A stretch of DNA of 64,000 bases from Mycetocola reblochoni REB411 (lineage in GTDB: Bacteria; Actinomycetota; Actinomycetes; Actinomycetales; Microbacteriaceae). A model generated the notes under the pieces. That model was not told the origin of the DNA, ran no database searches, and saw only the letters and a program-made list of their open reading frames with translations. Positions 44,258-53,434 of this stretch are shown here, piece after piece. The position numbers and the translations under genes were made by a program. Numbering within the stretch: the stretch's first letter is position 1; the number at the start of each line of letters is the position of its first letter. The stretch spans positions 1-64,000 of the forward strand of contig NZ_FUKR01000048.1 of NCBI RefSeq assembly GCF_900163835.1. The letters are read 5' to 3'.

Positions 44258-45742
44258 TCAGCCCTGCCCGTCGCCCCCGGACGGAACGTCCGAGCGTGCG
44301 GCGCGCTCCGCCCACCAGGCGCGCAGACGGCGCTCCGCCTCCTCCTCGCCGAGCGGGCCCTCGTCGAGCCGGAGCTCGAGCAGCCAACGGTACGCCTCGC
44401 CCACCTCACGGCCGGGCCGAAGACCGAGCACCTCCTGGATGCGGTTGCCGTCGAGGTCGGGGCGGACGGCGTTGAGCTCCTCCTCCTCGGCGAGCACGGC
44501 GATGCGGTGCTCGAGGTCGTCGTAGGCGAAACCGAGCCGATCGGCCTTCCGCCTGTTGCGCGTGGTGACGTCGGCGCGCACGAGGATGTGCAGACGCTCG
44601 AGCTCGTCACCGGCGTCGCGCACGTAGCGGCGGACCGCGGAGTCGCTCCAGACGGCATCGGTGTAGCCGAAGAACCGCAGGTGCAGCTCGATCAGCCGGT
44701 ACACGCTGGCGATGGTCTGCCGGTCGTACTTGAGCGCGAGCAGGCGCTTCTTCGCCAGTTTCGCCCCCACGACGTCGTGGTGGTAGAACGTCACCGCGCC
44801 GCCGGGCTCCAGGCGCCGCGTCGCCGGCTTGCCGATGTCGTGCAGCAGGGCGGCCAGGCGCAGGACGAGGTCGGGCTCCGCGCCGGGGTGGCGCGAGTGC
44901 TCGTAGTCGATCGCCTGGTCGAGGACCGTCAGGGAGTGCTCGTAGACGTCCTTGTGGTGGTGGTGCTCGTCGACCTCGAGGCGCAGCGCGGGGATCTCGG
45001 GGAGCACGAGGGCCGCGAGACCCGTGTCGACCATGAGGCGCAGCCCGCGACGCGGTGAGTCGGTGCGCAGCAGCTTGTTCAGCTCGTCCTGCACGCGCTC
45101 GGCGCTGACGATCTCGAGACTGCCCGCCCGCTCGGCGATGGCGTCGAGGGTGGCGCCCTCGACCTCGAAGCCGAGCTGCGAGGCGAAACGGACCGCGCGC
45201 ATCATCCGCAGCGGATCGTCGCCGAAGCTGTGCTCCGGCTCGACGGGCGTGCGCAGCACTCCCGCGAGCAGGTCCTCGATGCCGCCGGCCGGGTCGACGA
45301 GCTCGACCTCGGGCACGCGCAGCGCCATGGCGTTCACGGTGAAGTCCCTGCGCCGCAGGTCGCCCTTCAGGCTGTCCCCGAAGGCCACGACCGGCTTGCG
45401 GGTCACGCCGTCGTAGCTGTCCGCGCGGTAGGTCGTCACCTCGACGGTGTCGACGAGGTCGCCGACGCGCACCCGGGCACCGATGGTGCCGAACTCGCGG
45501 CCGATGTCCCAGTGCGCGGCGCTGATCGGCTCGAGGACGGCGAGGATCTGGTCGGGGCGGGCGTCGGTCGTGAAGTCGAGGTCGTGCACGCTGCGTCCGA
45601 GGATGGCGTCCCGCACCGGCCCGCCGACGAGCGCGAGCTCGTGCCCCGCCTCCGCGAAGGCCGCCGCCACGCGGGCCACGATCGGGGACTCGGCGAGCGC
45701 CTGCACACGACCGAGGGCGTCGGCCATCCTCACTTCTTGCAT
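44258..45742 (-). CDS. cca: CCA tRNA nucleotidyltransferase
   Basis: A 494-residue class II nucleotidyltransferase adding CCA to tRNA 3' ends. Catalytic head: LVGGPVRDAILGRSVHDLDF (GGxVRD and DxD); further on RRRDFTVNAMAL, RMMRAVRFASQLGFEVE and a C-terminal HD domain (LAALLHDIGKPAT). ATG at 45742 follows TACGAT by 7 nt. A larger frame to 46315 is antisense to the peroxidase gene. Divergent from that gene. Confidence 0.93.
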   Translation of the reverse strand: MQEVRMADALGRVQALAESPIVARVAAAFAEAGHELALVGGPVRDAILGRSVHDLDFTTDARPDQILAVLEPISAAHWDIGREFGTIGARVRVGDLVDTVEVTTYRADSYDGVTRKPVVAFGDSLKGDLRRRDFTVNAMALRVPEVELVDPAGGIEDLLAGVLRTPVEPEHSFGDDPLRMMRAVRFASQLGFEVEGATLDAIAERAGSLEIVSAERVQDELNKLLRTDSPRRGLRLMVDTGLAALVLPEIPALRLEVDEHHHHKDVYEHSLTVLDQAIDYEHSRHPGAEPDLVLRLAALLHDIGKPATRRLEPGGAVTFYHHDVVGAKLAKKRLLALKYDRQTIASVYRLIELHLRFFGYTDAVWSDSAVRRYVRDAGDELERLHILVRADVTTRNRRKADRLGFAYDDLEHRIAVLAEEEELNAVRPDLDGNRIQEVLGLRPGREVGEAYRWLLELRLDEGPLGEEEAERRLRAWWAERAARSDVPSGGDGQG

Positions 45743-45749
45743 GGGGACC

Positions 45750-45819
45750 ATCGTATCGATCGGGCGGGGCGCGCCTGCCGGATCCCGCCCGCCGCGGGCG
45801 GCGCCCGCGCGCGTAGACT
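45750..45819. promoter_or_regulatory. Divergent leaderless promoters of cca and the peroxidase gene
   Basis: TACGAT (45755-45750, minus) lies 7 nt from the cca ATG, and TAGACT (45814-45819, plus) lies 7 nt from the peroxidase GTG. The 84-bp gap contains both start points, and the -35 regions must overlap. Confidence 0.5.
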
Positions 45820-45826
45820 GCCGCGT

Positions 45827-46333
45827 GTGAGCGTCTTCGACATCCCCCTGATCACCATCGACGGCCGTGCGACGACCCTCGGCGAGTTGTCCGACGGACC
45901 CGTGCTCGTCGTCAACGTCGCCTCGCGCTGCGGCCTCACCCCGCAGTACGGCAAGCTCGAGCAGCTGCAGCGCGACTACGCCGACCGCGGCCTCACCGTC
46001 GTCGGCTTCCCCTGCAACCAGTTCGCCGGCCAGGAGCCCGGCTCGGCGGAGAAGATCCAGGAGTTCTGCTCGACGAGCTACGGCGTCACCTTTCCCCTCA
46101 TGGAGAAGACGAAGGTGAACGGGCGCTCCCGGCACCCGCTCTACGCGGAGCTGACCACGACCCCCGACGGGAACGGCAAGGCCGGGCGCGTGAGCTGGAA
46201 CTTCGAGAAGTTCGTCGTCGACCGCGACGGCGGGGTCCGCCGCTTCCGCCCGAAGACCCAGCCAGACGACCCCGAGGTGATCGCGGCGATCGACGCCGCC
46301 GTCGCCGTCGGACACGGCACGGGGACCGCCTGA
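45827..46333 (+). CDS. Glutathione peroxidase family thiol peroxidase
   Basis: A 168-residue GPx-type peroxidase. Active site: Cys in NVASRCGLTPQYGKLEQL, Gln in GFPCNQFAGQEPGS, and Trp/Asn in SWNFEKFVVDRDG. The second Cys (PCNQF) and FCSTSYGV suggest a thioredoxin-dependent two-Cys mechanism, as expected in mycothiol-based actinobacteria lacking glutathione. GTG start after TAGACT. Confidence 0.93.
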   Translation: MSVFDIPLITIDGRATTLGELSDGPVLVVNVASRCGLTPQYGKLEQLQRDYADRGLTVVGFPCNQFAGQEPGSAEKIQEFCSTSYGVTFPLMEKTKVNGRSRHPLYAELTTTPDGNGKAGRVSWNFEKFVVDRDGGVRRFRPKTQPDDPEVIAAIDAAVAVGHGTGTA

Positions 46334-46968
46334 TGCGCGCCCGCGCGCTGCTGTTCGACATGGACGGCACCGTGCTCGACTCCACCCCCGTCGTCGAGCG
46401 ACTCTGGAAGGACCTCTGCCGGGCGGAGGGGATCGACGCGGACACCGTCCTTCCGCACATCCACGGTGTGCGCGCGATCGACTCGATCCGGCGCTTCTTC
46501 CCCCCGGCGGCCGACCACGAGGCGCTGGCAGCCGGACTGGCCGAGCGGGAGACCACGGAGCTCGACGGCGTCGTCGCGCTTCCCGGCGCAGGGGAGGTCC
46601 TCGCGATGCTGCCCCCCGGCTCGGTGGCGCTGGTCACGAGTGCGACGGAACCGCTCATGCGCGCCCGGATGCGCGCCGCGGGGCTGCCCGTCCCCGACGT
46701 CGTCGTCACGGCAGAGCAGGTGGCGGAGGGCAAGCCCGACCCGGAGGGGTACCTGCGCGCCGCCCGCCTGCTCGGGGTCGACCCGGAGGACGCGATCGTG
46801 TTCGAGGACGCCCCCGCCGGCCTGGCCGCGGCCCGCTCCGCGGGGATGCGGGCCGTCGCGATCGGTGACGGGGGAGGGCCCGAGGCCGACGGACTGCCCC
46901 GACTGGAGAACTACCGTGACCTCGACGTCCACGTCGCCTCCGACGGGACTATCAGCCTAAGATTCTGA
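46333..46968 (+). CDS. HAD-superfamily sugar-phosphatase-like hydrolase
   Basis: A 211-residue HAD phosphatase: motif I LLFDMDGTVLDSTP, motif II VALVTSATE, motif III GKPDPEGYLRAA, motif IV IVFEDAPAG. Resembles DOG1/GS1 sugar-phosphate phosphatases. The ATG shares a base with the preceding stop (TGATG), so it is coupled to the peroxidase. Confidence 0.9.
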   Translation: MRARALLFDMDGTVLDSTPVVERLWKDLCRAEGIDADTVLPHIHGVRAIDSIRRFFPPAADHEALAAGLAERETTELDGVVALPGAGEVLAMLPPGSVALVTSATEPLMRARMRAAGLPVPDVVVTAEQVAEGKPDPEGYLRAARLLGVDPEDAIVFEDAPAGLAAARSAGMRAVAIGDGGGPEADGLPRLENYRDLDVHVASDGTISLRF

Positions 46969-47013
46969 GCGTCGGCAGATTCCACGATCAGGCGATTCCC
47001 ACGGGAGAGCAGC

Positions 47014-48513
47014 ATGATCGTCCGGGTTGTCCCGCCCCGGTGCCGCCCCCACCCGATGAAAGTGAGACCCGTGCCTCGAACCCAACGCCACTCCGGCGGT
47101 GCCCGGCACGCCCGCAAACGGCGGCTCTGGCCGCGGATCGTGGCCTGGACGGCCGGGGGGCTCGTGGTCGCGCTCGGCATCGGAGTCGGCTCGGTCGCGC
47201 TCAAGCTCCAGGGAAACCTGCAGACCGCGCCCCTCACGGCGGGCACCGCGCTGCCGAAGGAGGCGGACGAGAAGCAGTCCCATGACGCGCTCGACATCCT
47301 CGTCATCGGCTCGGACAGCCGCGACGCGGACAACGCCGCCTACGGTGACGACGACGGCGGACGCCGCAGCGACGCCCTGATGCTCGTTCACATCGCCAAG
47401 GACGACGCCAGGATCGACGTGCTGCAGATCCCCAGGGACACGCTGACCCAACTCCCCGCCTGCGAGGACACCGGCTCGGGCGCGTACGCCGGCGGCTACG
47501 GCATGATCAACTCGGCGCTCATGTACGGCGAGAGCTGCTCGGTCGCGGCCGTGCAGGACCTCACCGGCGTCAACATCGAGCACTTCATCTCGATCGACTT
47601 CGTCGGGTTCAAGACGATGGTGCAGGCCATCGACGGCCTGCCGATCTGCCTGCCCGAGGCCATGCAGGACAGCTACGCGGGGCTCGACCTGCCCGCGGGT
47701 GAGCAGGTCCTCGACGGCGAGCAGGCGCTGTCCCTCGCCCGGACCCGTCACGCGGTCGGCGACGGAAGCGACCTGGCCCGGCTCGGCAACCAGCAGAAGG
47801 TCATGGCGGCGCTCATGCAGAAGATCACCAGCGCCGAGGTGCTCACGCGCCCCGACCGGCTGGTCAACCTGCTCGACGCGATCACGAAGTCCCTCACCGT
47901 CGACAGCGGGCTCGGCTCGATCGGCAACCTGAGCTCGCTCGCGGCGCGGGTCGCCTCCGTGAAGAACTCGGACATCACCTTCGTCGCGATGCCGGCGGCC
48001 GCCGCCCCCACCGACCCGAACCGCGTCGTCCCCACGGAGGCGGCGCAGGCGATCTTCACCAACATCGCCGCCGACGCCCCGCTGAAGATCGAGGGCGAGG
48101 AGGGGGCGGACGACTCCGCGACCGCGGACCCGAGCGCCTCCGCAACGCCGAGCGATGAGCCGAGCGTCGCGACCACGACGCCGGTCCTCGTGCTCAACGG
48201 GACGATGACCCAGGGTCTGGCCACGTCCACCTCGACCGAGCTGACCGAGGCCGGCTTCGTCTCCGGCGGGGTCGGTGACGCGGCGGTCAGCGAGAAGACC
48301 CAGCTGCTCATCACCGACACTGCGGAGGCGCGTGCGACGGCAGAAGCACTGGTGAAGAAGATGGGCTACGACCTGGAGCCCGTCGTCGACGCGAACGCCA
48401 GCGGTGTCACGCTCGTCATCGGCGACGACATCGACGAGATCACCACGCCGGTCGCCTCGGAGGAGGCCGTCGAGGCGGAGGCGAGCACCGCCGACGCGAA
48501 CCTCTGCGGCTGA
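47014..48513 (+). CDS. LytR-CpsA-Psr (LCP) family protein with LytR C-terminal domain
   Basis: A 499-residue type II membrane protein: basic N-terminus, one helix (IVAWTAGGLVVALGIGVGSVAL), LCP catalytic domain (VIGSDSRD, RRSDALMLVHI, LQIPRDT, FISIDFVGFKTMVQAIDGL, SLARTRHA) and a LytR_C domain (VLVLNGTMTQGLATSTSTEL). LCP enzymes attach glycopolymers to peptidoglycan. GGGAGAG precedes ATG 47014; a GTG at 47071 is an alternative start. Confidence 0.93.
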   Translation: MIVRVVPPRCRPHPMKVRPVPRTQRHSGGARHARKRRLWPRIVAWTAGGLVVALGIGVGSVALKLQGNLQTAPLTAGTALPKEADEKQSHDALDILVIGSDSRDADNAAYGDDDGGRRSDALMLVHIAKDDARIDVLQIPRDTLTQLPACEDTGSGAYAGGYGMINSALMYGESCSVAAVQDLTGVNIEHFISIDFVGFKTMVQAIDGLPICLPEAMQDSYAGLDLPAGEQVLDGEQALSLARTRHAVGDGSDLARLGNQQKVMAALMQKITSAEVLTRPDRLVNLLDAITKSLTVDSGLGSIGNLSSLAARVASVKNSDITFVAMPAAAAPTDPNRVVPTEAAQAIFTNIAADAPLKIEGEEGADDSATADPSASATPSDEPSVATTTPVLVLNGTMTQGLATSTSTELTEAGFVSGGVGDAAVSEKTQLLITDTAEARATAEALVKKMGYDLEPVVDANASGVTLVIGDDIDEITTPVASEEAVEAEASTADANLCG

Positions 48514-48550
48514 GCGGACGGTCGGAGGGCTCGGCCGCCCACTGACCACG

Positions 48551-48582
48551 ATGCCCCGGCGACCGAGCGGTCGCCGGGGCAT
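48551..48582. terminator. Bidirectional terminator
   Basis: Perfect 14-bp stem ATGCCCCGGCGACC and its complement with GAGC loop, between the convergent LCP and M18 genes. Confidence 0.85.
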
Positions 48583-48618
48583 GTCTGGTCGCCCAGGCGT
48601 GTCTGGTCGCCGAGGAGT
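48583..48618 (+). repeat. Two tandem copies of an 18-bp repeat
   Basis: GTCTGGTCGCCCAGGCGT (48583-48600) and a copy with two changes (48601-48618), directly after the terminator. Purpose unknown. Confidence 0.75.
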
Positions 48619-48672
48619 GTCCTCCTGCGGCGGGGCTCCGGCGCGTGACCCTCCGGGCGTGACGCCGAGGCC

Positions 48673-49974
48673 TCAGGCGCGGGCGGCCTCGTGCTCCGCC
48701 CCGGCGAAGAAGACCGCGACGGCGGCGGACAGCGCGGCGGGGTCGTCGACGTGGCAGAGCTCGCGCGCGGAGTGCATCGACAGCAGCGGGATACCGACGT
48801 CGACCGTCCTGATCCCCAGGCGGGTGGCGGTCAGCGGCCCGATCGTTGAACCGCAGGGCACGGTGTTGTTGGAGACGAAGTCCTGTCCGGTGATCCCGGC
48901 GCCGCGGCACAGTGCCGCCCAGAGTGCGGCGCCGTGCGCGTCGCTGGCGTAGCGCTGGTTGCCGTTGATCTTGAGCAGGGGGCCGCCGCCGAGCATCGGC
49001 CTGACCTCGGGGTCGTGGCGCTCCGGGTAGTTGGGGTGGACGCCGTGCCCGGCGTCGGCGGAGAGGCACCAGGAACCGGCGATCGCGCGCGCCGCGTCGT
49101 CGGCCGTCCCGCCGAGCCCCGCGGTGATCCGGGCCAGGATGTCGGAGAGGAACGGGCCCGACGCCCCCGACCTGCTGGCGGAGCCGAGCTCCTCGTGATC
49201 GAACGCGGCGAGGACGCTGACGTGCTCCGCGCTCGCGGGGGCGGCGAGCAGCGCGGTCACGGCGGCGTGGACGGAGGCGAGGTTGTCGAGGCGGCCGGAG
49301 GCGAAGAGCTGGCCGTCGGCTCCGAAGCGCCGCGCCGGCTGCGTGTCGGCGACGAGCACGTCGTGGCCGGCGACGTCCGTCGCGGCGAGCCCTGCGCTCG
49401 CGGCGAGCAGTGCGAGCAGGTCGCCCGCGTCGCCCAGTCCGAACACCGGCGCGGTGTGGCGCTGCCGGTCGAGCGTGAGGCCGGAGTTGACCTCGCGGTC
49501 CAGGTGGATGGCGAGCTGGGGGATGCGCAGCAGGGGCCCGGTGCGCACGAGGTGCTCGCTGCCGTCCACCGCGACGACACGTCCGGCGAGTTCGAGCTCG
49601 CGGTCGAGCCAGGAGTTCAGCAGCGGGCCGCCGTAGACCTCCACCCCGGCCTGCGCCCAGCCGGAGCGCTCGAGGGTGGGCTGGGGCTTGAGCTTGAACC
49701 CGGGGGAGTCGGTGTGCGCCCCGAGGATGCGGAACGGGATGCCCGCGTCCGCGCCGGCCGGCTGCCGCCAGGCGATGATCGCGCCGTCCCTGATGACGTA
49801 GTGGTCACCGCTGGTGTCGCCCCAGGGCTCGCGCTCGTCGAGGCGGGTGTATCCGGCTTCGTCAAGCCGACGGGCGGTCTCGGCGGCGGCGTGGTACGAG
49901 CTGGGGGACGCCGCGACGAATCGGGAGAGATCGTCGATGTGCTGTTCGGGGTCGGGGCGACGAGCTGAGGTCAT
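48673..49974 (-). CDS. M18-family aminopeptidase
   Basis: A 433-residue cytosolic dizinc aminopeptidase (aspartyl-aminopeptidase family). Motifs: GAHTDSPGFKLKPQP (His, Asp), AFDHEELGSASRSGA (Asp, Glu pair), SADAGHGVHPNYPERHDP and SMHSARELCHVDDP (His). ATG at 49974 is chosen, with an ATG 9 nt earlier possible; the frame to 50592 is antisense to the adhesin gene. Removes N-terminal residues from peptides. Confidence 0.92.
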   Translation of the reverse strand: MTSARRPDPEQHIDDLSRFVAASPSSYHAAAETARRLDEAGYTRLDEREPWGDTSGDHYVIRDGAIIAWRQPAGADAGIPFRILGAHTDSPGFKLKPQPTLERSGWAQAGVEVYGGPLLNSWLDRELELAGRVVAVDGSEHLVRTGPLLRIPQLAIHLDREVNSGLTLDRQRHTAPVFGLGDAGDLLALLAASAGLAATDVAGHDVLVADTQPARRFGADGQLFASGRLDNLASVHAAVTALLAAPASAEHVSVLAAFDHEELGSASRSGASGPFLSDILARITAGLGGTADDAARAIAGSWCLSADAGHGVHPNYPERHDPEVRPMLGGGPLLKINGNQRYASDAHGAALWAALCRGAGITGQDFVSNNTVPCGSTIGPLTATRLGIRTVDVGIPLLSMHSARELCHVDDPAALSAAVAVFFAGAEHEAARA

Positions 49975-50029
49975 GGTCTCCATCCAACCACCGGTTCCGC
50001 GTCCGTGCGGACTCCCGCTCGTGCCCCGA

Positions 50030-51640
50030 TCAGTCGGACGCGTCGGCCGCCGACGGCCGCCGCCGGGCGAGAACACCCGCGAGGACCGCGCCGGTCGCCA
50101 GGAGTCCGCCGCCGAGCAGGGCCAGCGGCGGTCGGTCGTCCGCCCCCGTCCGCGCGAGTGCTGGCACCTCCGCGGAGCCGCTGTCGCCGGCAGCGGCAGC
50201 GGCAGCGGCAGCGGCAGCGGCAGCCTCACCGTCGCCAAGGGCCGTTTCGCCCCGCATCGGCGTGGAGGCGGGGGAGACGGAGCCGGCGGACGAGCCGGCG
50301 GTGTGGCCGGCGGTGTGGCCGGCGGTGTGGCCGGCGGTGTGGCCGGCGGCGGAAAGGTCGGGCATCCGCTCGGCCGGCACCGCCGCGGCCACGACGGACG
50401 CGGAGGACGACGGGGACGCTGCGGCTGGTGCCGGCGTCGCCGGTGAGGCCGACGCCGGCGACGGGGCTGGCGAGGGTGTGGCCGGTGCACCCGGCGTCGA
50501 CGGCGTGGGCACCGCCGACGCCTCGGACGGCGCTGAGGACGCGGGCGGCGCAGGCGACTCTGACGGCGTCGCCGGCGCAGCCGAGCCGTCACCGCCCGGG
50601 GGCGGGGTCACGGTGAACGAGTACGTCGGCGGAGCGGTGGGCGTCGGCGTCGACGGCAGCGGGATGAAGCGGCCCGACCCGTGCCCCTCCATCTCCGGCT
50701 GGCGCGGCAGCTCCGCCTCGAGGTCCACGCCGTCGAGGAGGACGCGACTGTTGTCGGCGACGACGGTGGTGCCCAGCGGCGTGAGGTGGCTGTCGACGAG
50801 GCTGAGGCGCGCGCAGTCGGGCAGGGCGGGTGTCCGGACCCGGTTCCCGTCCGCCTCGACGCCCGCGATCAGCTCCTCTCCGTCGCAGCTGACCGACCGG
50901 CTCACGGGCTCGGAACCGGAGGGGAATCGGATCTCGTGGCTGGTCGAGGGGTCGGGGATCGTGGTGGTCCAGGTGGTGGTGCCGTCGGCGTTGGCCACCG
51001 CGGTGCGCATCGGCGTCTCCGTGAGTGCGCCGGCGGCCCCCGGATCGCCGACGCCCCCTCCCGGCCACGGCGTCGCGACGCGCTCGCCCGCGATCGTCCA
51101 CTCGAGCGCCGCCGAGGTCTCGTCCATGCCGGCAGGGGCGGCGGGGTCGAGTTGCACGTCGAGGGTCATCGTGCCGGACACCGCGCGGTGCTGGTCGAGG
51201 TAGCTGCGGAACACGCAGTCGATCACCGCCGGCTCGTCCTCCGCCCGCTCGCAGGCGGCGAGGACCGCGCCGTTGTCGTCGCCGATGGGGAAGCCCCCGC
51301 CGAACGCCCGCAGCGGCTCGGGTACGCGGATCCGCAGCGTGTCGTCCGAGGCGACCGCGTCGTCTGCGCTCCAGTCGAACCCGAGACGCAGCAGCCCTCC
51401 CGGCAGGACACGACCGGCCTCGTCGACGGCGGCGTCCGGCGCGGCCGCGAGGGTCACCCCGCGGACATCGATGCCCGTGTCCGTCGCCGCGACGGCCGGT
51501 GCCGTGATCACGGGGACCAGGGAGACGCCGATCATGCCGACGAGCACGGCGACAAGAACCCGCGCGACGGTGCGAGCGGCGCGACGTCGCCCGCGGGGGG
51601 AACGGTGAGCGGGCATCAGGAACGGACGGGGTGCGGGCAT
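50030..51640 (-). CDS. Sortase-anchored adhesin-like surface protein with repeats
   Basis: A 536-residue surface protein. Signal peptide (RRAARTVARVLVAVLVGMIG... VAAT), then a beta-rich region like MSCRAMM/SdrG-type adhesion domains (LRLGFDWSADDAVASDDTL, a Cys pair ACERAEDEPAVIDC, VSGTMTLDVQL), then a Pro/Thr/Ser/Ala stalk from about 320, four AGHT repeats, a 13-residue Ala run, and the anchor LARTG plus helix and ARRRPS. LARTG is an LPXTG-like motif, so covalent wall attachment is inferred. GGAGG lies 4 nt before the ATG at 51640. Ligand unknown. Confidence 0.78.
   Translation of the reverse strand: MPAPRPFLMPAHRSPRGRRRAARTVARVLVAVLVGMIGVSLVPVITAPAVAATDTGIDVRGVTLAAAPDAAVDEAGRVLPGGLLRLGFDWSADDAVASDDTLRIRVPEPLRAFGGGFPIGDDNGAVLAACERAEDEPAVIDCVFRSYLDQHRAVSGTMTLDVQLDPAAPAGMDETSAALEWTIAGERVATPWPGGGVGDPGAAGALTETPMRTAVANADGTTTWTTTIPDPSTSHEIRFPSGSEPVSRSVSCDGEELIAGVEADGNRVRTPALPDCARLSLVDSHLTPLGTTVVADNSRVLLDGVDLEAELPRQPEMEGHGSGRFIPLPSTPTPTAPPTYSFTVTPPPGGDGSAAPATPSESPAPPASSAPSEASAVPTPSTPGAPATPSPAPSPASASPATPAPAAASPSSSASVVAAAVPAERMPDLSAAGHTAGHTAGHTAGHTAGSSAGSVSPASTPMRGETALGDGEAAAAAAAAAAAAGDSGSAEVPALARTGADDRPPLALLGGGLLATGAVLAGVLARRRPSAADASD
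50189..50224 (+). repeat. Hexanucleotide microsatellite in the adhesin gene
   Basis: GGCAGC repeated six times without interruption; it encodes a poly-Ala run on the minus strand. A 6-bp unit changes length without breaking the frame. Confidence 0.9.
50301..50348 (+). repeat. 12-bp tandem repeat in the adhesin gene
   Basis: GTGTGGCCGGCG repeated four times exactly; it encodes the AGHT repeats near the cell-wall end of the adhesin. Confidence 0.9.
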
Positions 51641-51791
51641 GGGTCCTCCAGGGACGGCGCCGCACGGGGACCAGACGCGCCGGAAGTCGAGTACGGGGAC
51701 GGGTGGACGGTGAAACCGCCGCTCGGAACGAGCGGTCACCCCATCATCGGGATCCCGCCGTCCGACGTGGCGACGCTCCACATGGGGCGCG

Positions 51792-52304
51792 CTACCCGTC
51801 GCCGGCCGGACGCGACTCGACCCCGGCCGGGCGCAGGCCGTTCTGCTTGAGTGCGTTCATCGTCAGGTGGGAGTCGATCCGGGTGATCGCCGACAGGCGC
51901 GACAGCCGGTCGGTGAGGAAGCGGTCGTAGGCCTCGCCGTCCGCCACCGCGACCCGGATGTAGTAGTCGGGACGGCCGAACATGCGCCGCATCTCGATGA
52001 CCTCGTCCATCTCGACGACCGAGCGCTCGAAGTCCTCCATCGTGGCGCGGTCGTTCATCCCGATGTCGACCGCGACCATCACCTCGAAGCCTCGCCCCGC
52101 CGCCGCCCAGTCGACGGTCGCCGTGTACCCGGCGATGATCCCCGCCCGCTCCAGGCGGCGCACCCGGCGCAGGCACGGCGGCGGCGTCAGGCCGACACGA
52201 CGGGCCAGCTCGACGTTGGACATGCGGCCGTCCTCGGCCAGAAGCAACAAAATGCTGTGATCGATGGCGTCGAGTGGAACAACAGTGCGCGATACGCCGG
52301 TCAT
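51792..52304 (-). CDS. Lrp/AsnC-family transcriptional regulator
   Basis: A 170-residue Lrp-type regulator: HTH at the N-terminus (DHSILLLLAEDGRMSNVELARRVGLTPPPCLRRVRRLERAG) and a RAM ligand domain (VMVAVDIGMNDRATMEDFER... GRPDYYIRVAV). ATG at 52304 is just 51 bp from the divergent azlC start, and such pairs typically regulate branched-chain amino-acid export. A longer frame to 52958 is antisense to azlC. Confidence 0.9.
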   Translation of the reverse strand: MTGVSRTVVPLDAIDHSILLLLAEDGRMSNVELARRVGLTPPPCLRRVRRLERAGIIAGYTATVDWAAAGRGFEVMVAVDIGMNDRATMEDFERSVVEMDEVIEMRRMFGRPDYYIRVAVADGEAYDRFLTDRLSRLSAITRIDSHLTMNALKQNGLRPAGVESRPAGDG

Positions 52305-52355
52305 GGGCCCCGAGAATGTCACCACATTGCTCCGATCTTTTCCTAGCATTTCACC

Positions 52356-53111
52356 ATGCCACCCGAACCGCCCGCAACGGCGCCTCTCACCCTGCCGACG
52401 GGCGTCCCGCTGGCCGCGGAGACGACGGGCAGCCCCTTCCGCGACGCCGTCGTCGACGCCAGGGGAGCGGGGCTGGCGATGCTGCCGATCGGCCTGGCCT
52501 TCGGCGTCCTGGTGACCCAGAGCGGTCTGGACTGGTGGTGGGCCACCGTGTTCGCGAGCGTCGTGTACGCCGGCTCGCTCGAGTTCCTGCTCGTCGGCCT
52601 CGTCGCCGTCGCGGCGCCGCTGTCGCAGATCGCCGTGACCGCACTGCTGGTCAACTCCCGGCACGTGTTCTACGCGCTCTCCTTCCCCCTCCACGAGGTG
52701 AGGGGAACGCCGGCGCGCGTCTACAGCACCTTCGCGCTCACCGACGAGGCCTACGCGATCACCGCCGGTGCGGCACCGCGCCGGCTCGGAACGGCGCGGA
52801 TCATCTGGATCCAGGTCATCCTCCACGTGCTCTGGGTCGCGGGGGCCACCGCGGGGGCTCTGGCCGGTGCCGCGCTCCCCGTCCAGCTGCCCGGCGTCGG
52901 CTTCGCCCTGACCGCACTGTTCACCGTCCTGTCCATCGAGGCGTTCCGGGCCAGGCACGACATCCCGACGCCCGTACTCGCGATCGTCTGCGGCGCCGTC
53001 GCGATGCTGCTCACGCCGGACAACATGCTGCTTGTCGGCACGAGCCTGTTCGCCGCCGCGACGATCGCACGCCTGCTGCTGCGGCGGCGCCGGGGAGGGA
53101 GCTCATCGTGA
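52356..53111 (+). CDS. azlC: Branched-chain amino-acid exporter subunit AzlC
   Basis: A 251-residue AzlC/BrnF-type protein with about seven helices: GLAMLPIGLAFGVLVTQSG, VYAGSLEFLLVGLVAV, TALLVNSRHVFYALSF, YSTFALTDEAYAI. With AzlD it exports Leu, Ile, Val or Met. ATG 6 nt after TAGCAT (52344-52349). Confidence 0.92.
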   Translation: MPPEPPATAPLTLPTGVPLAAETTGSPFRDAVVDARGAGLAMLPIGLAFGVLVTQSGLDWWWATVFASVVYAGSLEFLLVGLVAVAAPLSQIAVTALLVNSRHVFYALSFPLHEVRGTPARVYSTFALTDEAYAITAGAAPRRLGTARIIWIQVILHVLWVAGATAGALAGAALPVQLPGVGFALTALFTVLSIEAFRARHDIPTPVLAIVCGAVAMLLTPDNMLLVGTSLFAAATIARLLLRRRRGGSSS

Positions 53112-53434
53112 CCGATCCGTGGTACCTCGTCTCTGCGGTCGCGATCTCGGCCGCGATCACCTGGACGCTGCGGGCGGCGCCGTTCCTCGTTGTCGGGCAG
53201 CTCCGTCGCGCCGCGCTGGTCAGGGAGCTGTCCGAGCAGCTCCCGCTTGGCATCATGATCATCCTGGTCATGTACAGCGTCGGCGGCCTCGGGATCTCCT
53301 CGCTCAGCGAGGGCGCCGTCACGGCCGCCTCGCTCTGCGTCACCGTCGCCCTGCAGCTGTGGCGACGCAACGCCGCGCTGAGCATCCTGGCCGGGACGGC
53401 GGTTCAGGTGACGCTGCTGTCCTCGCTCGGCTAG
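53108..53434 (+). CDS. azlD: Branched-chain amino-acid exporter subunit AzlD
   Basis: A 108-residue, four-helix AzlD/BrnE-type small subunit (AISAAITWTLRAAPFLVV, LPLGIMIILVMYSV). GTG start overlaps the azlC stop (GTGA). Its TAG stop shares CTAG with the stop of the convergent metallopeptidase gene. Confidence 0.9.
   Translation: MTDPWYLVSAVAISAAITWTLRAAPFLVVGQLRRAALVRELSEQLPLGIMIILVMYSVGGLGISSLSEGAVTAASLCVTVALQLWRRNAALSILAGTAVQVTLLSSLG

Noticed and set aside
44258-46315. Longer CCA-adding enzyme starting at 46315
   Set aside because: The extra N-terminal region is the complement of the peroxidase gene and lacks family similarity; 45742 fits the promoter.
46969-47013. A separate small gene between the HAD and LCP genes
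   Set aside because: Only 45 bp, containing the LCP ribosome site.
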